In this document: piece after piece, positions 8,601-15,000 of the stretch
Layout: each line of letters begins with the position of its first letter
How positions within the stretch are numbered: the first letter of the stretch is position 1
NCBI GenBank assembly: GCA_009663005.1
Contig: CM018912.1
Coordinates: 9,113,906-9,128,905, forward strand
Reading direction: 5' to 3'
Source of the DNA: Actinidia chinensis
Lineage: Eukaryota; Streptophyta; Magnoliopsida; Ericales; Actinidiaceae
Length of the DNA: 15,000 bases
Translations under genes and position numbers: made by a program
Notes under the pieces: model-generated
Databases searched by the model: none
Told to the model about the DNA's origin: nothing
Seen by the model: the letters and a program-made list of their open reading frames with translations, nothing else

Positions 8601-9700
8601 TGGAGGATGGTGGCGAGACTTGGGTTTTTAACGCGTTACAATTGCGAGGAGCTTCAGTCGAGGGAGTTACCTTTGTGCAAACCTAACGTCCCCCATTCCA
8701 CCCTTAAACTCGAGTAGTAGACGCTCAACAAGATACGATGAAACGGGTGTACTTCGTACTAAGTTTTTCTTCGGGGAATTTTAGTGAGGTTGGAGTATTC
8801 AATGCCGATCACAGTATCCATTTCCAAGGAAAGTTGTTTGCGCCAATCGCATGTCGAGAGGAAATTTTGACGATAGTTCCACCATTCTCCTTTAGCCTAC
8901 ATCCATGTGGAAAAAAAAATGTACCATGAAATCTTGTAAGCAATTTTGGTGGCTGGGAATAAGAAGGGACGTCGCTATCTTTGTTTTCCAAGTATTTGAC
9001 ATGTCACAAGTGAAGGCGGACATCAACGACCGGCGGGAAGAGCTACACCCGTTACCGGTATCCGAGTGGAAATGGGAGCACGTGACTATGGATTTCGTTC
9101 GGGTTTGCCGAAACTCTTCGAGATGGCACGATGCCATTTGGGTTTGGTTGTGACCGATTGACAAGACTGCGACTGTTAAACCCGATTCAATTTGTTACCG
9201 AATTCAATCGAAGACTACTTAGTCATTTTTTATATTCGAGAGATCGTTCGACTTTCATGGGGTTCATGTCTCTATTGTTTCCGATAGGGACCCGCGTTTC
9301 ACGCTCGTTGTTGGCAAGGCTACAATTTGTCTTGGCACTAGCCTTTGTTGCTTAGCACAACCGCATTCATCCACAAACCGATGACAATCTAAGAGGACGA
9401 TCCAATCTTAGAGGATATTTTACCGGAGCGTGTGTGTTGGAACTTTCGGGGTTTGGGAGATCATCTATCCTTGGTCGAATTCTCGTAAACAATAGCTTAC
9501 CCATCAGCCATCGAAATGGCACCTTATGCGGCCTTGTATGGTAGGCCATGTAGATCCGCCTGTGTATTGGACCGAGTTGGGTGAGGCAACCGTTGTGGGA
9601 CCTGAGTTAGTAGCTGAGAACAGCTGAAAGCATGTTTGATTAGCAAGATACTTAAGGCACGCAAACGGAACCACAAGAAAAGGTCAAGGTAATTCGTCAA
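8601..9700 (+). pseudogene. gypsy integrase, zinc finger and core, broken
   Basis: Integrase joins the element DNA to the host chromosome. The zinc-binding region is readable as CREEILTIV near 8851-8877 and SLHPCG near 8893-8910, but the Cys pair (near 8999-9020) is lost. The core gives EWKWEHVTMDFV near 9064-9099, with the first catalytic Asp at 9091-9093, then VSIVSDRDPRF at 9268-9300, with the second Asp at 9283-9285. The third catalytic position should lie in the HPQTDGQSERT block; here it reads HPQTD followed by a shifted SKRT, so the Glu appears to be Lys (AAG, 9391-9393). Further on, TELGEATVVGPELVAE is nearly readable near 9570-9620. Confidence 0.88.
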
Positions 9701-10183
9701 CGACTTATTGACACGCTCAAAGCCGTCACAAGAGTTAATGCTCGATCGACGTAGACGACCGTTATCTTTGAAGTACGTGGGATATCATGTGTTTCTCAAG
9801 ATATCACCCACCACCATCACACCGCTCCGGTGTTTACATAGATTTGGACGTGGGGGTAAACTATCACCGTCGCTACAATTGGCCATTCGATATCATAGAG
9901 CGTATTATGAATTTGCGTATCGTTTGGGCATTACCACCAAAAACTATCAGGTGTTCCACAACGTGTTCTGTTTCCATTGTTGACGAAATACGAACCGATC
10001 TGTACATGTGCTTGAGTGGTCGCAAATTAGAGCTTGAGGCCGATAACGGGTGGTGGATTCTAGGGGAAAGTGTTACGGGGGTAAAACTATCCGACTATTG
10101 AGGATTTTGTGGAATAACTTTGGTAGCGAGGAGTTCAACATGGAAAGGGAGGACGAGATTGAGAAGAGAAGTATCCGAACTTA
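9701..10183 (+). pseudogene. gypsy integrase C-terminal and chromodomain-like tail
   Basis: The C-terminal part of integrase, which in chromoviruses helps target insertion to heterochromatin. RRRPLSLKYVGYHVFLKISP is readable at about 9748-9807, FGRGGKLSP near 9842-9870, FDIIERI near 9886-9906 and HNVFCF near 9958-9975. A tail follows with VLWNNFGSEEF-like sequence near 10106-10138 and an acidic stretch (EREDEIEKR) before the end near 10183. The last part resembles the chromodomain-like tail of Tekay/Del elements. The call is good for the C-terminal domain and moderate for the chromodomain. Confidence 0.75.
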
Positions 10184-10364
10184 ATTTTGGGCCACTTAAA
10201 TTTGTGAGTATTTTTTTATATTCGCATCTTTACTTGGTTTGTGTAGTAACAAGTTGGATACGTTGGGGGGGGGGTCGAATACATGTTGCATAGCTTGCAA
10301 AATTACTACTGTTTGATTTGTTAAGTCATTGAGACAATGAATTTTTGAGGACAAATTTTTTTTT
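10184..10364 (+). other. gypsy untranslated segment between pol and PPT
   Basis: AT-rich, non-coding, with a G-run at about 10264-10273 and ATTTTTGAGGACAAATTTT just before the polypurine tract. The GAGGACAAAT wording often precedes the PPT in Tekay/Del-like plant elements. Confidence 0.55.
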
Positions 10365-10377
10365 AAGGAGGGAAGGA
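10365..10377 (+). promoter_or_regulatory. gypsy polypurine tract
   Basis: AAGGAGGGAAGGA, all purine, ends directly at the TG of the 3' LTR. This is the plus-strand primer site. Confidence 0.88.
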
Positions 10378-12216
10378 TGTAAGGACCCGTATATTTTTTT
10401 TTATCACTATTATGAAAATAAAGTTGACAGATTTTATTTGGAAATGGGTTTCAGAAAGTTTAAGTTGACATGTAAAACATTAAAAATTTAGAGTTTGGGG
10501 ACCCATTTGGTTTCACAATTGGAAATGAGGGGGGGATTATTGTAATTTTACCTTTAAATTGGAAAGAGAGGGGGAGAAAAAAAAGAGAATAAAATCAGTC
10601 TCCTCCCCCCCCAAATCTGTCGATTCCCCCACCTCTCTCTCCTCCTCTCCCCCATTTTTCTTCACCTCCACCTCCAACAATACTTCCCATACTTAAACTA
10701 CTTCAGACCCCAGAATCAAAATCCATCTCCTACACGCGCATTGTAGCTCGAATCGTACTCGTTTCAATTCAACCCTTTATCTCAATTTTGGGATTAGAGG
10801 TTTGTTGAAGGCTAAGGGCCTTGATTTTTTGTGGATTGCTAGCAAAATCCCCTTGATGTAGGAAAAATTTCTCCTTCCTCTATCTTCATTAATTGATTGT
10901 GCTTCCTCTTTCCAGTTTAATTTCGTGTTTGGGTTGGATTTTTGCTGCAAACCCACTTTTTTGCTTTTTTAAATTCGAAAATTTGTTCATGGATATCCCT
11001 TGATCCTTAATGTTTGTTGTTTTAGAATGGATGATTGAGGCCCCTTTGTGTGTTTTTGTACCCACCGAAACTTTTGAACACTTGAGTCACGTTGAAACTT
11101 GCAATGACGAAATGAGCATGTTTCCCTTGTTTTCGATTCAGTTTTTTGCTGCATTTTCGGGCTCTGTTGTTTGCTGCCCATTTTCCGCTACGTTTGTAAT
11201 CTTATTTGTGCTTAAAATTTGCACAATTTTTGTTGTGTTTTGGTATCTTGTTTTTTGTGTTGAAATTTACTCAGTTTTTAAGCTAATTTTTTGCGGTTGT
11301 GTTTACTTTGGTTTGAGTGTTTAAATTCCACAACCACAAGAGGAAAGTTTGGGAATAAGTAAAGTAAGTAATTACCGAGGCCCCATTCGGTGAGTCCTCG
11401 GGCATGTGTACGGAGCCTTGGAAATCCGGCGGGGGTGTACACGAGCCTATGAAATCCCGGCAGGGGGTGTACGGAGCCCATGACATCCGGCGAGGAACCC
11501 AAGTTCCTATAGTGAAATTTGTACGCAAGTTGTCCTATAGTGAAATTTGGGAAAGAAAATGATAGTAATGGTTTGAAAAAAAAAAAAAGTTTGAGGTTTA
11601 TGGTGTGAGTACACGTGGTAGACATTTTGAATTAAACTTTTTGAGTTTTCCTTAGAAATGACACAGTTCTTTGAGACACTTGGACAACCTTGGGATAACA
11701 GCAGACACCGTCTTCCTTTTTCTGTGATACACTTTGGCGTCATTTGATACCTTATTCCTTTTTTCTTACTCAGGTTCTTATTATTTATTCCTTCCTTGTT
11801 TCTTCGAAGCATGCTCATATCAATTATCGATCATTATATCGGTTGTAGAGGTTTTTTTTTCGACTGGGTTTTGGCTCATCCTATCATGTAAAAACCTCGT
11901 CTGATCATGGAAGGGAGTGCTTGACGTTGCATATCTCATATTTTTGACAGCTACTTTGGCCTGATTGTGGTAGCATCTCCATGTTATTTATTTTTTGGGA
12001 GAAATGTTCTTGTAACTCTTAATTCTATTCTTTGACTTATGAAAATGATGTAAACACTTAACTTTAAACTTATACTTTTCTTTTGGAAGAGTGATGCGTT
12101 TTGGACTCGTTATTGTATGGAGTTGGACTTTTGAAAGCCTAATTGGGATACTTAAATGGTTTTATTTTAGAATTTTAATTTTTTGATGTCGATACAGAAA
12201 ATTGAGGGCCGTTACA
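10378..12216 (+). repeat. gypsy 3' LTR
   Basis: About 1.84 kb, starting TGTAAGGACCCG and ending GCCGTTACA. It aligns end to end with 3128-4939 and has the same order of landmarks, including the pyrimidine-rich run (about 10595-10680) and the minisatellite (about 11404-11494, three units). Short open stretches on both strands are artefacts of repeat sequence. Confidence 0.9.
11404..11494. repeat. 29-bp minisatellite in the 3' LTR, three units
   Basis: Three units beginning near 11404, 11433 and 11464, with the same GTGTACGGAGCC and AATCCGGCGG cores as in the 5' LTR. Unit lengths vary by one or two bases. Confidence 0.8.
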
Positions 12217-12322
12217 ATTGTTCTATTGGTCTCTGTGGAAGTAGGCCTCGTTGGGCCGACCACGTAATTTTTAATTGTCTTTTGTGTGTGTATTATCGGT
12301 TATTAGTTTTGAGAGCACAACA
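12217..12322 (+). mobile_element. copia 3' LTR, right part
   Basis: This directly continues the copia LTR cut at 3127. CTGTGGAAGTAGGCC (near 12232) and CCGACCACGTAA (near 12257) are typical of the end of plant copia LTRs and would follow the TTGTAATCC segment on the left. The end is put at the CA at 12321-12322, but GAGAGCACAACA could instead be part of a degraded primer-binding region, so the end is uncertain by about 20 bp. Confidence 0.65.
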
Positions 12323-13312
12323 GGGAGGCCCAAGCAAGGAGACTAGGACCAGCCTTGGGAAGTTTATTGAATAGTTTAGTGAATCAGAAAATGGGTCAGG
12401 GGATTTCTGATGTATTTGTTCATGTTTGGTTATCATTCCTAGTTAAGGGTTCAACACCACCAAGGAGTTAAATATTCAAAATTTTTAGGGGGCAGGGGGG
12501 AATTCCCAGTAAATCTCCCTTTTTTTTATCCTTAACAGCGAGGGATTAAATTTTCTGTTTCGGATATTAAAATGCACTTGTTTCGTGGGATATGGTTACC
12601 ATAAGAAAGGACATGGGGGTGGTTGGGGATCAGGAGGTGGTTTCATGGTGTTGATGGGATGGTGGTGTGGATGAAGAAGAGAAATGGATGGTTTTTCACT
12701 AGTTACAACAACATTGAATTTTTTGTCTACCTCCACCTACCACAAAGTTTGATCCAAAAAATACAAGTGTTCTCAGGGTCATAAGTATTTTGAAGATTCC
12801 CACAATGGGAGAAAGAAATAATTGTATTGTTACCGTTTTTGCCCTGAAATTGTTATCTGAATAACACGGACACTGATTGATTCCATCCATTTTGGTAACC
12901 AATTTTACCAATTTGACTAAATTAACCACCCCAATTTTTTTTTTTTAAAAATATAAAGTTCCAACACTGACACAACGGGAAGTACAAGGAGCAAACTGAC
13001 AACCAAAAAGCACACGAATTAACTAACATGTGTTGTATCAACTATCGATGTGAGGAAAATTCATATGTATCTTCCATTAAAATAATGAAACACTTCATAA
13101 AAAAGTTAATAAAGGTTTTGTAAAGTGTCTTGATGAATTACCATAAATTTCTCTTGCTTGACTTGCGAGGAGACTTGGAATATATTTTGTTGTTTAGACT
13201 TGAACATTAATGGGTCTAGTTTGGGGGTTAAGTGGACCTTATCTTCACAAAAGACACAAAAACTAATTTATTTATCAAGTAAAATTATTTTTTTTTCCCT
13301 TATGTGAACAGT
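12323..13312. other. unassigned flanking DNA
   Basis: About 1 kb of AT-rich sequence with no recognised gene, RNA or element. It contains a G-rich stretch with GGTGG and GGGG runs at about 12614-12672 and several homopolymer runs. The only longer open stretch (12699-12929, minus strand, with repeated Val-Lys-Leu) gives no known domain and is likely chance. Confidence 0.4.
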
Positions 13313-13321
13313 TTTTCTAAA
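13313..13321. repeat. 9-bp target site duplication, left copy
   Basis: TTTTCTAAA, repeated at 13958-13966. A 9-bp duplication is usual for Mutator-like elements. Confidence 0.6.
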
Positions 13322-13363
13322 AGAAAAAGATAATGCCAGGATTCTTTATGTTGGAGCCACGAC
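13322..13363 (+). repeat. left terminal inverted repeat
   Basis: Pairs with 13916-13957; most of the matching is in the inner 30 bases, centred on TTGGAGCCACGAC. Confidence 0.65.
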
Positions 13364-13871
13364 ATTGTTCTATTTGACATTTTTACCCTTTAAAGGTATC
13401 GATTCCTATTTCTCTAATTGCAGGACAAAATAGGGATAGGCTCGCCAAAAACTTCTGAGTCTCTGATCCATGGTTTCGCACGCGCGTATGACTCCGCTAC
13501 AGTTAATCTATGGATTCTTTAGATCCATTGCTTGTCAACATCAACTTACCATATCGGTGAAACTCAGACAGTTACTCATCGGCAAATTTCTAACATTTTA
13601 GAGTATTAAAACAGAGGAGAGAGCAAGACAAGTAGATCTACTATCGTCGGCAACTCATCTACGAAGGAGAGAGAAGGGTAGGTCTGATCTGTAGTAAGTG
13701 GAAGTAGACGAGGAGTCTGACCCAAAAAATGGCGGCTGCATGGTTCATACTTTATACTTTTTGTTAAGAAAAGGGGCGATTGAAGTAGGTTTACGAAGAG
13801 GTTTTGCGCACAAAGAATGAACCAGGGAGAGAGTTAAGAATTGACGAAGAGAGAGAGTGCAATAAGAGGAT

Positions 13872-13909
13872 AAAAATGTCAAAATAGTAGAAAAATGTCA
13901 AAATAGTAG
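13872..13909. repeat. 19-bp tandem duplication beside the right inverted repeat
   Basis: AAAAATGTCAAAATAGTAG occurs twice in direct tandem (13872-13890 and 13891-13909) with no difference. The left arm has only one counterpart. Confidence 0.85.
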
Positions 13910-13915
13910 AAAAAT

Positions 13916-13957
13916 GTCGTGGCTCCAACAAAAAGCCTCAGGGCATTAACCGTGCCC
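13916..13957 (-). repeat. right terminal inverted repeat
   Basis: Reverse complement of the left inverted repeat. Its end (GGGCATTAACCGTGCCC) is itself a small hairpin. Confidence 0.65.
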
Positions 13958-13966
13958 TTTTCTAAA
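13958..13966. repeat. 9-bp target site duplication, right copy
   Basis: TTTTCTAAA, identical to 13313-13321. Confidence 0.6.
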
Positions 13967-14000
13967 TTAAATAATTAAAGATTAAAAAAAGAAAAAAAAA

Positions 14001-14019
14001 ATATATATATATATATATA
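14001..14019. repeat. (AT)n simple repeat
   Basis: About nine AT dinucleotides following a poly-A run. Confidence 0.95.
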
Positions 14020-14083
14020 AATTTTGAACAAACAATTAAAAAAAATCTCAAAAACCAAGAACCTGCATAAAAAAAATGAAAAA

Positions 14084-14268
14084 TGCTATGGATACAACCA
14101 TTTTGGGTACCCATGCGCACCTAAGAGAGAGATAGACACAAGAGGAGTGGGCCCCACATACCCCAAGTGTATGGAGCACACCCCAAATGTGTAGGGCCCA
14201 CTCCCCTTGTGTCTATCTCTCTCTTAGGTGTGCAGTTTTGGGATACCCAAAATAGGGTACCCCTAGCA
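14084..14268. mobile_element. foldback MITE, nearly fully self-complementary
   Basis: This 185-bp element folds on itself almost end to end. The inner arms 14115-14160 and 14188-14233 match at 42 of 46 positions around a 27-nt loop. The outer arms (TGCTATGGATAC... and the reverse complement of ...GGTACCCCTAGCA) also match but with small indels. This is the structure of plant foldback MITEs. The superfamily is unclear because no target duplication is obvious. Open stretches across it on the minus strand are not genes. Confidence 0.8.
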
Positions 14269-15000
14269 CTACCCAACAAATAGACCAACAGAGCCAACAT
14301 CTTCAGTCTAAAGGTTGATTTCATGGATTTGATACCACAACCATTTTCATCATTCTCCAATGTTACTTGTATATTAGATTTTCAAAAATGGGAGAAAAAC
14401 ACTTAAGAAATAGCGATTTATAATGTCCACAATGCAGAAATTAGATAATAACATCCCAATGTATATAACCTGACAAAACCAGCTGTCAGAAACTCTAATT
14501 TAGGGTCCCCAAATCGAGCAATACCACAAATCGAAACCGTATACTGACCTGAACATCGTCGCACAGTAATCATTGAATAAACGTGGGAATCATATTCTAA
14601 GCACGTGGGTCAATTTCGGAGTAGAGCTCGATACTTAAGCACCCTTCGTAGAAGATTAGTATTGAATCTTTACATTTCACCAGAGGTTTGCACAAGTAAA
14701 GCGTTAGAGATATGGTTTTGATTTCACTATGCACTATTCCATAACATGCCTATAACTATGATTAATATTTTATGTGCTTTGGTTATAAGTATTTTGATTT
14801 GATTATAAATATTATGTCTATTGTTATGAATTAATGTGACTTTAAGCAATGATTATTCTATTTCAAAGCATTAATTGCAGCCTAACAATTAAAGTTGGAT
14901 TTATTTTTATGAATTTATTTGTTAGATTATAAATTGTTTTCTTTGGTTCTGAATGTTTATAACCATTATTATGAATTAATGTGGTTTAAAATAGTAAATT
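14269..15000. other. unassigned AT-rich flank
   Basis: No gene, RNA or element recognised. The last 250 bp are very AT-rich, with short repeated words such as ATGAATTAATGTG (near 14826 and 14971) and GATTATAAAT (14801 and 14925) at inconsistent spacing, so they are not scored as a tandem array. Confidence 0.4.

Larger units (their letters stand above)
3128..12216 (+). mobile_element. full-length Ty3/gypsy element, Tekay/Del-like
   Basis: A complete, decayed LTR retrotransposon of about 9.1 kb. In order it has a 5' LTR, a primer-binding site matching initiator tRNA-Met, a leader, gag with a degenerate zinc knuckle, protease, reverse transcriptase, RNase H, integrase, a C-terminal tail of chromodomain type, a polypurine tract and a 3' LTR. 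RT before integrase marks it as Ty3/gypsy; the long LTRs and the integrase tail suggest the chromovirus Tekay/Del lineage. All coding parts are broken, so it cannot be autonomous now. It sits inside the 3' LTR of the copia element. Confidence 0.9.
1..12322 (+). mobile_element. Ty1/copia element remnant, interrupted twice
   Basis: This is one decayed copia element whose pieces lie at 1-989, 1857-3127 and 12217 to about 12322. The pieces read in copia order on the + strand: gag, protease, GAG-pre-integrase, tail, polypurine tract, 3' LTR. The two gaps are filled by a solo LTR (990-1856) and a full-length gypsy element (3128-12216). The 5' LTR lies outside the window or is lost. Integrase core, reverse transcriptase and RNase H were not found, so it could not have moved without helper proteins. 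The family assignment rests on recognised protein motifs. The exact right end is inferred from a terminal CA and is uncertain. Confidence 0.8.
13322..13957. mobile_element. probable non-autonomous Mutator-like element
   Basis: A 636-bp element with terminal inverted repeats of at least 42 bp (13322-13363 and 13916-13957). They align without gaps: 31 of 42 positions match, and the inner 15 bases (TGTTGGAGCCACGAC) are identical. The outermost ten bases match poorly. The similarity continues inward through GACATTTTT-type sequence. A 9-bp duplication flanks exactly the ends this alignment predicts, which points to the Mutator superfamily. It encodes no transposase. The interior (about 13430-13800) is less AT-rich than its surroundings. 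hAT (8-bp duplication) is the alternative. Confidence 0.62.

Noticed and set aside
8809..9164. Minus-strand open frames across the integrase region
   Set aside because: They are shadows of the + strand integrase, which has recognised motifs.
14121..14360. 79-codon minus-strand open frame
   Set aside because: About two thirds of it is the foldback MITE; no known domain.
14773..15000. Possible tandem repeat in the AT-rich end
   Set aside because: Repeated words occur at offsets of 124 and 145 bases, which do not agree; they are consistent with AT-rich background.

Overview
The window looks like nuclear DNA of a flowering plant, probably a eudicot, from a gene-poor region built of nested, decayed transposable elements. 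I found no intact host gene, RNA gene, CRISPR array or prokaryotic operon. The organism call rests on element types: a Ty1/copia gag/protease of TNT1-94-like type, a Ty3/gypsy element with a Tekay/Del-like protein order and chromodomain-type tail, an initiator-tRNA-Met primer-binding site, and plant-style MITEs. I cannot name the species.

Bases 1-3127 are the remnant of a Ty1/copia element on the + strand. They hold broken gag with a zinc knuckle (about 1-830), the start of the protease (about 831-989), the rest of the protease plus GAG-pre-integrase (1862-2123), an unassigned tail (2124-2728), a polypurine tract, and the start of the 3' LTR (from about 2740). No integrase core, reverse transcriptase or RNase H is seen, so the element was probably non-autonomous. 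Its protease is split by a foreign solo LTR (990-1856) with a perfect 5-bp target duplication. Its 3' LTR is split by a complete gypsy element, and the LTR resumes at about 12217-12322.

Bases 3128-12216 are that Ty3/gypsy element. It has about 1.8-kb LTRs at both ends (3128-4939 and 10378-12216), a PBS, a leader, gag, protease, RT, RNase H, integrase, a C-terminal chromodomain-like tail, and a PPT. Every protein region can be recognised in fragments but is cut by many frameshifts and stops. The LTRs differ mostly by small insertions and deletions, and a 29-bp minisatellite inside them has 4 units on the left and 3 on the right.

Bases 12323-15000 are AT-rich flank. It carries a probable Mutator-type non-autonomous element (13322-13957, 9-bp target duplication), an (AT)n tract, and a strongly self-complementary foldback MITE (14084-14268). 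The rest is unassigned.

Insertion order read from the nesting: the copia element came first, then the solo LTR's parent and the gypsy element landed in it (their relative order is unknown). The two right-hand elements are independent. I see no sign of a new functional system. The most informative features are the nested structure, the TTCGAA-rich solo LTR, and the indel-rich decay, which could be real age or sequencing error.
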